Source of the DNA: Bacteroidales bacterium
GTDB taxonomy: Bacteria > Bacteroidota > Bacteroidia > Bacteroidales > UBA12481
DNA length: 52,254 nt
Assembly: GCA_023145515.1 (NCBI GenBank)
Contig: JAGLDP010000017.1
Coordinates: 1 to 52,254 of the forward strand
Direction of reading: 5' to 3'
Shown here: positions 28,555 through 36,642 of the stretch, in pieces
Position numbering within the stretch: position 1 is the first letter of the stretch
Layout: every line of letters begins with the position of its first letter
Program-made: the position numbers and the translations under genes
Notes under the pieces: model-generated
What the model was told of the DNA's origin: nothing
The model's database searches: none
What the model saw: only the letters and a program-made list of their open reading frames with translations

Positions 28555-29694
28555 ATGAGAACACCTTCTTTAGCTGTTATTATTACCCTTGTATTGTTCA
28601 CCATGTTGCAAGCATGTACTTCCAAGAAGTCCGAACCAAGTCAATATCCAGAAGTTATAAAAATTGATGTTGACGATAAGGATCGTGATTTATTGAAAAT
28701 TAGTTTAGATGATGTTTTTCCTCTTGAAACTTCTCAAACCAGCCTGCTAGGTTACGTATCCAAGGCACGATATTTTAATAATCGATTTTATATTCTTGAT
28801 AATTTAAGGAGTGAATCATTCTTTGTTTTTGATAAAAGAGGAGACTTCATTACCAAAACAATCAAGGGGAAAGGACCGGGTGAAATTTCAGATCCGTTTG
28901 CTTTTACAATAATCAAAGAAGATTCTGTTATTTTTTTATATGATCAAAGGAAACGAGCAATCCACTTTTACGACCTAGATCTTAATCACCTACGGTCTAA
29001 AAGACTTGTTGATGAATATATCTTGGATATTGACAATATCAATCGTGATTCTTTCCTTATCTACCATAACGCTGTAAGTACAAGTTCTCAAGGAGTTATA
29101 AGTGTTGTTCCTTATACACTATGCGATAAGGGGTTTACAAAAAAGGAGCATCTAGGCATTCGTTTACCCAGCAATAAAACAGTTCAATCATTATATAGTC
29201 CAGTCAGTATTGAAAATGATGAAGTTTTCTTTGTTGCTCCATGGAATTATAATATCTATCAACTATTTGAAGGAAAGGAAAGAGTTAGGTACAGTTTGGA
29301 TTATGGAAAATATCAATTCTCATCAAAGGAGTTAGAAACACTTACATCTCCTGATCTGTGGTATCACATTAAGCAAGGAAATCGTGGAGGACTTCCATAC
29401 AGCTTATTCAGAACTGATGATTTTCTAATAATTATTACACGCATTGAAGACAGGATTTTGACTTACATTCGTTCAAATAAGAGTAAGAAAGTCTTTTGTC
29501 TTAACGATTGTATTGATGCTAATCTAATGCCAGATTGTAAGATTTGGGGAGTTAAACCTGATGGGACATTTTATGGAATGGTTGAACCAACACAACTTAT
29601 TAAATATCAGAAATCCAGTGGTCAGTATAAAAACTTAAAGGTTAGTGAAAATGACAATCCATATGTTGTATTGTTCAAAATAAGAAAACGTTAA
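28555..29694 (+). CDS. 6-bladed beta-propeller lipoprotein
   Basis: The 379-residue protein has a lipobox L-Q-A-C (Cys21) and a propeller domain with the family-typical F-P-L-E-T segment near residue 56. The blade F-V-F-D-K-R-G-D-F..K-G-K-G-P-G-E-I-S-D-P-F follows. It is a paralogue of the lipoproteins at 27003-28184 and 33948-35099. A tail of a former tandem copy lies just upstream. Function unknown; expected at the outer membrane. Confidence 0.8.
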   Translation: MRTPSLAVIITLVLFTMLQACTSKKSEPSQYPEVIKIDVDDKDRDLLKISLDDVFPLETSQTSLLGYVSKARYFNNRFYILDNLRSESFFVFDKRGDFITKTIKGKGPGEISDPFAFTIIKEDSVIFLYDQRKRAIHFYDLDLNHLRSKRLVDEYILDIDNINRDSFLIYHNAVSTSSQGVISVVPYTLCDKGFTKKEHLGIRLPSNKTVQSLYSPVSIENDEVFFVAPWNYNIYQLFEGKERVRYSLDYGKYQFSSKELETLTSPDLWYHIKQGNRGGLPYSLFRTDDFLIIITRIEDRILTYIRSNKSKKVFCLNDCIDANLMPDCKIWGVKPDGTFYGMVEPTQLIKYQKSSGQYKNLKVSENDNPYVVLFKIRKR

Positions 29695-29797
29695 ATAAAT
29701 AGAGAATGAACCTTAACTGTTTAGCTGGTACTGAAATTACTAATAATAGTTAGGTCATTTTCTAAAACATACTAAATCTTAAATGCTGAAAAACATT

Positions 29798-29878
29798 CTA
29801 TCCGTTGAGAATTAGTACCAGAGAACTCATTGGCCGGAGGCCAATGGTTCCCCAGTACTAACTAAATGGTTCGGATAG
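29798..29878. repeat. 81-bp nested palindrome
   Basis: Three nested arm sets share one centre. CTATCCG (29798-29804) pairs with CGGATAG (29872-29878). TTAGTAC (29812-29818) pairs with GTACTAA (29855-29861). The core GAAC-T-CATTGGCC (29823-29835) pairs with GGCCAATG-GTTC (29839-29850) around a 3-base GGA loop. No T-run follows, so it is not a standard terminator. Confidence 0.85.
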
Positions 29879-29952
29879 TCAAAGAACATGCATTTCCATT
29901 ATGCTGCCATATTCTGATCCGTTAGATGCCCATCCACGTTACTCAACAATAC

Positions 29953-29986
29953 TGGACTTACCCCCAAAAGATGGACGCTGAGTTAA
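29953..29986 (+). mobile_element. Possible IS3-family (IS150-like) terminal sequence relic
   Basis: The 34 bases begin TGGACTTACCCCCAAAAG and continue ATGGACGCTGAGTTAA. This resembles the ends of IS3/IS150-group elements (TGTACTGmCCC...TTGGAC pattern, from memory). No transposase gene follows and no matching opposite end was found, so this would be a solo end. Confidence 0.3.
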
Positions 29987-29987
29987 G

Positions 29988-30275
29988 CTAGGCCACATTG
30001 TTAAAATTACTATTTATTTTCTTAAACTCATCTATCGTTTTATATCCTAAAGCTGAATGCCTTCCAGTTTTACCAATTCCAATATCTGACACTGTCAACT
30101 CTCCACAACCGTGTTCTAGTAATGCTTTCTTAATGTTAAAATCAGATTTATTTATTATAGTAATAAAAGCAGTGTTTTCTGTAATAGTTTCTTTAGAATT
30201 AACTACGGAGTTTAGAAACCAAATGCAAAAACACAATGTTATTCCAATAAAAAATCCTAGAGTTGTATTGTTCAT
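29988..30275 (-). CDS. Small membrane-anchored protein, unknown
   Basis: The 95-residue protein has one N-terminal transmembrane or signal segment (about 5-24, rich in F, I, C and L) and a short exported domain with one Cys (H-G-C-G-E-L). I recognise no family. An equally long frame exists on the opposite strand; the minus-strand reading is preferred because it has a typical signal-anchor followed by a charged, soluble-looking domain. Confidence 0.45.
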   Translation of the reverse strand: MNNTTLGFFIGITLCFCIWFLNSVVNSKETITENTAFITIINKSDFNIKKALLEHGCGELTVSDIGIGKTGRHSALGYKTIDEFKKINSNFNNVA

Positions 30276-30295
30276 AATTTATTATTAATGCTAAC

Positions 30296-30565
30296 CTATA
30301 AGTGTTCTATCAGTCGTTCTGCATAAATGTAATATTTCCTCTGAGGATTGTCAATGATATTCAGCATGTTGTTATAGATTGTTTTGAGAATGACTGATAA
30401 CACGAGTCCTGATACTATTAGATTTGAAAATGGTGTTTTTAACGCATTTCTAAATTGACACGTGTCTTGGTAAGATCTACATTGCCGCGATTTTCTGAAT
30501 TCACGAACTAAGCATTTGTATTGAAAAAGACAAATATATTTGTGTAAACAAATTATAGCTAATTC
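30296..30565 (-). pseudogene. Open frame without start codon, probable gene relic
   Basis: A minus-strand frame stays open for about 89 codons between a TGA at 30566-30568 and a TAG at 30296-30298, with no usable ATG near its 5' end. It encodes a Cys/Arg-rich stretch, a hydrophobic segment (L-I-V-S-G-L-V-L-S-V-I-L) and ends Y-Y-I-Y-A-E-R-L-I-E-H-L. The composition looks protein-like, so it may be the 3' part of a truncated gene. Chance is not excluded. The rest of 30276-30675 shows nothing. Confidence 0.35.
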
Positions 30566-30675
30566 TCATCTATTTTCTGATGCTCCAATTTATAACCAAC
30601 TGTTTATCTTGACCTTACGCTGTAGTGAAAGTTCTGGTAGGGGCGCAAATTTAAGAGCGTTAATATCTTAATAGC

Positions 30676-31770
30676 TTAAACAAGCGGCAGTTGGTCTTCC
30701 CCATTTTCTTTAGTTAATTCAAATATTTTGTGCCAATAGAAGAAAGCCTCCGGATTAAACTTCTTCAATCGATTTAGTCTTGGCCAATAAGGTTCTCCAA
30801 TTATCCAATCCTTCATGATTGCTGGATTTTCAAATTTTTCAATTTTAGTATGATTGAATTTGATCAGAGTAGAAACGTATGCAGCCTTTGAGGCAAAAGT
30901 GATTGCTCTATCAATATGAAATGACTCTGAGAAAATAAATCTAGAAACACGTTGAATGCCTGTTTGTAAATGGTTAAAATCACCTTTCCCATCGGCACCC
31001 CTACTTACCAAGCAAAGAGAGGTAAGGTAGATATCATCCAGCACATCCCCAATTGTTAATTTTGATAGATTTCTATATGTAAGTTCCGTGGATACAAAAT
31101 TCTCAAAAGTCTGTTTAACAAGTGCACCATCTTCTGCAATGTCCACCAGGTTACCTATGTCATAAAGTTGCTTCATGATTTCCATGCTCATACTTTTTTC
31201 TCCCTTGAAATATGGGATTCCGGTAGTATTGGGAGCGTAAGCTGTTAATTTATCTCCCAAAATATCTTCTACAGAAGGTGCTCTTACATGAATTGGATCT
31301 CCTTTTGAAAGTATGAACTTGGAGTTGACAGGAACCTCGATAATTTTAGTATACCCTACTTTTTCAAATAAGATATCGAGCAAAATACTTTCCTCAGCAT
31401 GCTGGGTTTTATGGACAGGCTGATAAAAAAACTTGTAATGAGTTTTATGAATACTTGTTGAGGTGTTGCGCTCCTGAAGTTTAAACCCTGTAAAACCTTG
31501 TTCTTCAAGCAAGGCTTTAAAAATCTCTTCCAAATTTTCAGGTTCTTTTTCAATAACAATGTCAATATCTATGGAAAGCCTTTTTGAAGAATCTAGAAGT
31601 AGCATTAAGGCAGTACCTCCCTTGAAAATAAAATCCAAATTCTGCTTCACCAAGCCCTCTAAAAGCATTAGGGCTCTAATAACCTTCTCTATAAGTATTT
31701 TATCAGCCTTTCTGTTTGCTGATGATACTTTGGTAATCCAATCTATATGTAATGAGTCTTTACTAATCAT
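30676..31770 (-). CDS. AbiEii-type nucleotidyltransferase toxin
   Basis: The 364-residue protein belongs to the AbiEii/MenA-like nucleotidyltransferase toxins. The core motif F-K-G-G-T-A-L (Gly51-Gly52) is followed by R-L-S-I-D-I-D (Asp68, Asp70 as probable metal ligands) and later the D-K-L-T-A-Y segment typical of the family. Type IV TA toxins of this class modify tRNA or other nucleic acid 3' ends and can give phage defence. Gene starts 20 bases after the antitoxin-like gene, forming the usual antitoxin-toxin order. The catalytic core appears intact. Confidence 0.85.
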   Translation of the reverse strand: MISKDSLHIDWITKVSSANRKADKILIEKVIRALMLLEGLVKQNLDFIFKGGTALMLLLDSSKRLSIDIDIVIEKEPENLEEIFKALLEEQGFTGFKLQERNTSTSIHKTHYKFFYQPVHKTQHAEESILLDILFEKVGYTKIIEVPVNSKFILSKGDPIHVRAPSVEDILGDKLTAYAPNTTGIPYFKGEKSMSMEIMKQLYDIGNLVDIAEDGALVKQTFENFVSTELTYRNLSKLTIGDVLDDIYLTSLCLVSRGADGKGDFNHLQTGIQRVSRFIFSESFHIDRAITFASKAAYVSTLIKFNHTKIEKFENPAIMKDWIIGEPYWPRLNRLKKFNPEAFFYWHKIFELTKENGEDQLPLV

Positions 31771-31790
31771 TTCAAATTAATGGCAGTAAA

Positions 31791-32462
31791 TCATATATGC
31801 TGCCGATATTTAGACGTTTCATTTAAATAATTATCTAATTCCTCTTTTTTCCTTCTTCTGCTAGCATAGCGTAACATTTTACTTTCGCTAATTGTGTACT
31901 TTTCAAATGCCTCATTAAAAATCTGATTCATTTCAGATCCTTGTTGAGCATTAAATATCACTGAATCACAGAATATATCAACAAGTAACTTCTCTATTGT
32001 AACGGTAGGAATTCCATCAACAAGTTGAATTGGGGCTTCTGAAACAAGTGATTTTACGATCCATGCCTCTTTTTCATCAATCATATATCGTCTAATTAAT
32101 TGCTCTGAAGGCTCCATAAAAACGGTATAGTCTCTGTCCTTCAAGTAATAGAAGACACTTTCCATGGCATCCTTATCAACTTCAATTAATTGGTAATATC
32201 TACCAGGTTGGTGAAGCATGAATTCGTTAAGCACCAAAGTATTCCAAAGACAAACTGTTAAAAAAGGAAAATCGGATTTTATCTTTTTATACAAGGAGTT
32301 TAGTTTATTTGATATTTCGGGGATGTAGGTATGTCCCTTACCGAGAGAATATTTTCCTCGTCCTATTCTATTTAAGACCCCTTCTTGTACAAGTTTGTAT
32401 ATCCTCCAATTGACAGTAGTCTTTTTCACTTCTGGTTCAAGAGAACTATAGAACTCCAACAA
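31791..32462 (-). CDS. AbiEi-like (DUF6577-type) antitoxin
   Basis: From TTG 32462 it is a 223-residue protein, beginning with part of a winged helix (T-V-N-W-R-I-Y-K-L-V-Q-E-G-V-L-N-R-I-G-R) and continuing as the AbiEi-like C-terminal region. The frame stays open upstream to 32543 and encodes a sensible continuation (K-R-K-F-Q-S-E-L-T-F-S-R-S-D-L-L-E-F), so the natural N-terminus is probably about 25 residues longer. No ATG, GTG or TTG exists there; only ATT, ATC or ATA could start. Either a non-standard start is used, or a frameshift separated it from the ATG at 32545-32547. It pairs with the AbiEii gene downstream. Confidence 0.72.
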   Translation of the reverse strand: MLEFYSSLEPEVKKTTVNWRIYKLVQEGVLNRIGRGKYSLGKGHTYIPEISNKLNSLYKKIKSDFPFLTVCLWNTLVLNEFMLHQPGRYYQLIEVDKDAMESVFYYLKDRDYTVFMEPSEQLIRRYMIDEKEAWIVKSLVSEAPIQLVDGIPTVTIEKLLVDIFCDSVIFNAQQGSEMNQIFNEAFEKYTISESKMLRYASRRRKKEELDNYLNETSKYRQHI

Positions 32463-32727
32463 GTCAGAGCGCGAAAATGTAAGTTCCGATTGAAATTTAC
32501 GCTTTATGCGTTCAATATGGAGTTTATTTTGTGCGATTGTATTTCATTTGCTTGATCAAATATACAAAACTATATTTTGGCATCAAAACACTATTGCTGC
32601 CGATAATTAGATCTCAGGTCTTTCTTGGGTCTCTGATCATTATTATTTGAATTGCATTACCGATAAAGATGCAAAATATCCAAACTGCGTAATCAACTTT
32701 TGAAATTAGTTCCGGTTCGTTTAAAAA

Positions 32728-33492
32728 ATGCAAGGTTTGGAACTTCTGCGTGTGTATATGGAGATTATCTTTTTGTGTATGCTAGCAAGGGAGTCTCTTT
32801 TAGCACTACCGGAAAAGTGTTATGCCTATGGTGATGGTGAATTGTTTAAGTCTCAGGATTTTGGATTCAATTGGGAACATACTAGTACAACGCATTTGGG
32901 CCATTTGAGGTCATTAACAATGTTAGATGGGTTATTATTTGGACAATCATTCTTAAATGGATATAAAGTGTTTTTATCAAATGATAATGGGATGAACTGG
33001 GAGATTGAAGATGGGTATAGGTATCAAACTGTTGATGATCAAGGGGTATTGCATGCTTTGTCTGGTGACTCCATTCTCACTTCGTATGATTTTGGTGTGA
33101 CATGGATCCAAAAATTTTCATTGCCAGAGGGCACAGATGCCAGTACCATCTGTTGTTCGGGTGAAGATCTATTTGTTATTGATGTTTATGGTAGTATATA
33201 TACGATTAAAACAAATAATTCTCTATCTACTGATCCAATCAAACATCAATTTAATTTCACCCTCTACCCAAATCCCTGTGCTAATGAGATTCATATTTCG
33301 AATCCATCTTTAATTCAAGTCGTTACTGTCAATATTTTGGATATGAACGGTCGCATTATGAAATCTATCAAGACCAACACATTGATCGCTGATATTAAAA
33401 TACCTACGGCCGATCTGACAAATGGAAAGTATATTCTACAGGTACAAGGGAATGATAAAACCTATTCCTCAACCTTCATTAAACTAAACTAA
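32728..33492 (+). pseudogene. Frameshifted, 5'-truncated T9SS cargo protein
   Basis: The 254-codon frame encodes BNR-like repeats (L-F-K-S-Q-D-F-G-F-N-W, F-L-S-N-D-N-G-M-N-W, L-T-S-Y-D-F-G-V-T-W) and a C-terminal T9SS domain (L-Y-P-N-P..G-K-Y-I-L-Q-V), but has no signal peptide. Its first ~30 residues are implausible. An overlapping frame over about 32700-32835 reads V-Y-G-D-Y-L-F-V-Y-A-S-K-G-V-S-F-S-T-T-G-K, which continues the same protein. A frameshift near 32815-32825 and loss of the 5' end are therefore inferred. Confidence 0.65.
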
Positions 33493-33541
33493 TTCAACCA
33501 GTTCAACGGTAGTATAGAAGTAATTAATCCAGATCTGGATT

Positions 33542-33637
33542 TATGTAGCTGGTCCACCAGAAGGATGTTCAGATGGAAAACTTTTTCACTCAGTTAACCA
33601 AATAGGAATCTCTCAGAATGAATTCTTGCTATATCCT
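33542..33637 (+). pseudogene. Relic of a second T9SS cargo gene
   Basis: The frame from 33542 reads Y-V-A-G-P-P-E-G-C-S-D-G-K-L-F-H-S-V-N-Q then I-G-I-S-Q-N-E-F-L-L-Y-P, the usual junction into a T9SS sorting domain (L-Y-P-N-P). It then breaks; another frame continues toward 33717. No start codon. Probably a decayed 3' end, distinct from the intact sorting domain ending at 33492. Confidence 0.4.
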
Positions 33638-33779
33638 CAAATTCTTTGCCAAATACTTTTTTAAAATCGATAAAATATTGCTGTCTGTGGACAATAGTTC
33701 AATGATTCAACAGTAATTCATTTCTTATTGCAGTTTAACCATCATCTCGATAAAATCGTGTCATATTGACAATTGCCTC

Positions 33780-33947
33780 TCACCCTTCCAAAATCCCAAT
33801 CAGTGCAGACAGTTTGGCCAAATCCTCCCAAAAAAGGTTCGACATTTCTCCCGTCGTCTCCACGTAAACAATTCTTTGAAAGCTCGGATTATTTCGATGA
33901 AGTGACTTCCACTGAAGTTTGTAAATCTTGCCATCAATAACTAAAGA
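33780..33947 (-). other. Startless open frame downstream of the propeller gene
   Basis: Directly after the stop of the propeller gene on the same strand, a 55-codon frame reads V-I-D-G-K-I-Y-K-L-Q-W-K-S-L-H-R, then V-Y-V-E-T-T-G-E-M and ends L-I-G-I-L-E-G-stop (33780-33782). It looks protein-like but has no start codon and no family I recognise. Possibly the tail of a truncated gene. Confidence 0.3.
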
Positions 33948-35099
33948 TTAAAAGCTAATAAACAGCAAATAGGAAACACCGTCATTTTCAACTTTTTCAG
34001 AAGTGAGAGTATCCCTGTTCAATAGTTTCTCTCCCTCTGGATCAAGCTCTTGAATTACATTCTTTAGATCAAGCCCAGTAGTTGAATAAACTAATTGCTC
34101 ATCAAGGAATCCAATGACATTCCTATTTAAACCCATAAACTCCTGTCCTACTTTCTTTTGATATGTTTTAATTGTTGTAACAGTTTTATCCTTTTTGTTA
34201 TAAAATGACTCAAAAACCTCCTGATTATAAATATATTTTATCATTATCAAGTTGCTACTTTCATAGAAAGATTGATTGAAAACTTCGCCCATCAGATCGA
34301 AAGAGGGATTCTTAGTTCCGATTGAAATAACCGGTTTGTCGAAGGCAATGTTATACTTCTTATAACAAGAATCCTTTTCGATTCTGAAAATTTCATCAGA
34401 GAACCTGGGCATGAAGTCTACAAATTCTTCAAAACGCTGAAGTCGAAAATGGCTACCACCTCCTCCAATTACAGGTTCATCAAATGGGATATATTTTTGC
34501 AATAATCCCCCCTCTCTGTCGACAAGTGCAATTTTGAAGTTGTAACCCTCAAAATATAGGTTCGTATTTCGTTGAATCACTAATTCATTGGAGCTCCAGG
34601 GTGCGAAAGACAACAAAACCTCTTGAACAGTATCAAGCCTAAAAGTTCGGGTTTCTTTAAAAATGAAATCCTGAGTGTAAATGTGTAAAGCCTTTTTGCC
34701 CGAATCAACAATCCAGATATCTCTATTAATTGGATCAATATCAAAATCAACCATATTGATGTATTCTCCTGGTCCCTCGCCATTGTTGGATAAAACTCCT
34801 TTTATCTGCCCCTTTGAGTCAAGTTTAAATATCTGCTCTCCAGCCATAATCTTATTAAGAATATAGAGCTCATCGGCAGCCCCTTGTAGCTTCATAATCC
34901 ACTGTAAATGTGCTGTTGTATCCTCCTCAACTCGTAAAATCCGAATACTTTTAATTATATCTGTTTCATTTACCAACACAGATTTGTCAATATCGATATT
35001 AATCGTTTCGACATCGTTCTCAATATTCTTTGCAAAGCACTGAACGAATAGTAAAACGATACTGGTAAAAATGGATGTCTTTATAATATTCTTTATCAT
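33948..35099 (-). CDS. 6-bladed beta-propeller lipoprotein in the kinase cluster
   Basis: The start is set at ATG 35099 (M-I-K-N-I-I-K-T), which gives a lipoprotein signal with Cys21 (F-V-Q-C); the frame is open to 35222 but that part overlaps the upstream gene. The 383-residue protein carries the propeller signature (F-K-L-D-S-K-G-Q-I..N-N-G-E-G-P-G-E-Y, then W-I-V-D-S). It begins ten bases after the DUF4369/TlpA-type gene, so both are co-transcribed. Paralogue of the propellers at 27003 and 28555. Confidence 0.8.
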   Translation of the reverse strand: MIKNIIKTSIFTSIVLLFVQCFAKNIENDVETINIDIDKSVLVNETDIIKSIRILRVEEDTTAHLQWIMKLQGAADELYILNKIMAGEQIFKLDSKGQIKGVLSNNGEGPGEYINMVDFDIDPINRDIWIVDSGKKALHIYTQDFIFKETRTFRLDTVQEVLLSFAPWSSNELVIQRNTNLYFEGYNFKIALVDREGGLLQKYIPFDEPVIGGGGSHFRLQRFEEFVDFMPRFSDEIFRIEKDSCYKKYNIAFDKPVISIGTKNPSFDLMGEVFNQSFYESSNLIMIKYIYNQEVFESFYNKKDKTVTTIKTYQKKVGQEFMGLNRNVIGFLDEQLVYSTTGLDLKNVIQELDPEGEKLLNRDTLTSEKVENDGVSYLLFISF

Positions 35100-35109
35100 G
35101 ACTTTGGAT

Positions 35110-36270
35110 TTATAGTAACTCGATGAGTAACTTCTTAACCTCTGATGCCGTTGGATTAATGGCGAGGATCTCTCCCTTCTCATCAACCAGGATAGTTCCA
35201 CCTCCGGAGTTAGAAACTCCATATTTATCCCAGATACCGTTCTGATTGTTCAACTCAACCAAATTAATCCAAGGAAATTTTTCTTTCGCCATCCTTTTTC
35301 TCAAAGCATCTGTATTATTAAACTCACCGGCAACTCCAACAATGGTAAAACCTTTACCCACAAATTCTTTGAATATGGGAATCATGGTTCTTGAATTTTC
35401 AATACATGGGCCACACCAACTTGCCCATAGATCGATCAATGCGATTTTACTCTTAATTTCGTCAGACAATCTTATCTGATTTCCTTCAATATCTGGCAGG
35501 GTGAAGTCAATAAATGTTCCACCAATTTTTATATTGTCTAATCCATCAAGCAAATTTTCAACAATGCTGTTATATGGATGATCAGAGTGTTTTTTAAGAA
35601 AAATAGAATAGTCCTTTTTTAACTGATTGATATTGGGATTCTCATTACTTGGATCCTGGATATTTATTATGAACCAATAATATGCAGGAACAGAGTATTC
35701 AAATCCCTCATAATCATATCGCCAGGCGGATATTTCTTCCATAATCTTGAAACTTTGCTCTCTCAGAGCTGTTGCTTTTGGAGTAGTCTGAAGGTTGGTT
35801 GAGTCTGTGAAATAATTACCCTCCTTGAGTAAAACATCAATGGAGTCATTGTAGGGCTGACACTTTGTATTGAAATCGTCTAAAAATTGATTGTATCGAG
35901 AGTAATACATCTGATTAAGTTTGCCTCCTGATATCTTATTTTCACTTGCTCTTAGCATAGTGTGAAGTTTAAATTCAATGAGGCCCCCATCTGGAAAAAA
36001 CAGATTTTGATAAAAAGGTTCATCAGGAAAAACTAACGCATAAGCTTCACATTCAGAAATATTTAGCTCATAGGTAAAAGAATTGTTATTTACAGGTATT
36101 TTGATTTCTAGTCCTGTATCAAACTCTAATCCTTTTGTTAATAGTATTGTATCTATTTTGTGATCTACAATTTCCCCACTTAGTATACAAGTCTTCGGCG
36201 ATTCCTGTCCAGTGCATGTACATAGCAGACATAGGAGTCCCATTAATGAAAGAGATATTATTATTTTCAT
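35110..36270 (-). CDS. DUF4369/TlpA-type thioredoxin lipoprotein
   Basis: The 386-residue protein has a lipobox in L-L-C-T-C (Cys19). Residues ~25-130 look like the DUF4369 beta-sandwich found before thioredoxin domains in Bacteroidota; a helical linker follows. The C-terminal ~140 residues are a TlpA/ResA-type thioredoxin fold with W-A-S-W-C-G-P-C. It probably reduces or isomerises disulfides at the cell envelope. It lies 27 bases after the LytTR fragment and ten before the propeller gene. Confidence 0.85.
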   Translation of the reverse strand: MKIIISLSLMGLLCLLCTCTGQESPKTCILSGEIVDHKIDTILLTKGLEFDTGLEIKIPVNNNSFTYELNISECEAYALVFPDEPFYQNLFFPDGGLIEFKLHTMLRASENKISGGKLNQMYYSRYNQFLDDFNTKCQPYNDSIDVLLKEGNYFTDSTNLQTTPKATALREQSFKIMEEISAWRYDYEGFEYSVPAYYWFIINIQDPSNENPNINQLKKDYSIFLKKHSDHPYNSIVENLLDGLDNIKIGGTFIDFTLPDIEGNQIRLSDEIKSKIALIDLWASWCGPCIENSRTMIPIFKEFVGKGFTIVGVAGEFNNTDALRKRMAKEKFPWINLVELNNQNGIWDKYGVSNSGGGTILVDEKGEILAINPTASEVKKLLIELL

Positions 36271-36297
36271 TTCAAATAAATTTAGGGTTCGTAATTC

Positions 36298-36603
36298 TTA
36301 TTCCTTGGATTTCAAGTCTTTGAAGAATTGATCCCGATAGCTCATCCCTATGGGAATCATTTGTTCACCAATCCTGATTTTATTTCGTTCTATGCTATCT
36401 ATTTTGTCTAATGAAACAACATAAGATTTATGCACTCGCATAAACTTGCTTCTTGGCAATCTACATTCAAGATTCTTGAAACTCTGCAAAGTCATTATTT
36501 TAGATTGTGAGGAAACAATTTTCAAGTAGCCCCCCTGTCCTTCAACGTATAGAATATCAGAAAAATCAATGCGCTCCATACGATATTCTGTCTTCACAAA
36601 CAT
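36298..36603 (-). CDS. LytTR DNA-binding domain (3' part of a split response regulator)
   Basis: The 101-residue LytTR domain shows D-I-L-Y-V-E-G-Q-G-G-Y-L-K-I, F-M-R-V-H-K-S-Y-V-V-S-L-D-K-I and the terminal F-F-K-D-L segment. It is in frame with the receiver domain gene upstream: between them are only a TAA (36643-36645) and 13 sense codons. The two pieces together would be a normal ~240-residue LytTR regulator. The ATG at 36603 could allow internal translation, giving a DNA-binding domain without receiver control. Confidence 0.8.
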   Translation of the reverse strand: MFVKTEYRMERIDFSDILYVEGQGGYLKIVSSQSKIMTLQSFKNLECRLPRSKFMRVHKSYVVSLDKIDSIERNKIRIGEQMIPIGMSYRDQFFKDLKSKE

Positions 36604-36642
36604 ATATTCTCTGGGTAGATCACCATTAGTATCATTCTGAAC

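Noticed and set aside
29798-29878. Integron attC site
   Set aside because: The folded shape is similar, but GTTRRRY/RYYYAAC core sites are not present and there is no integron integrase.
29998-30288. Plus-strand 96-codon frame opposite the small membrane protein
   Set aside because: Composition looks less protein-like than the minus-strand reading, which has a normal signal-anchor; both remain uncertain.
35100-35222. Extended start of the third propeller lipoprotein
   Set aside because: It would overlap the upstream thioredoxin gene and hide the lipoprotein signal that begins at 35099.
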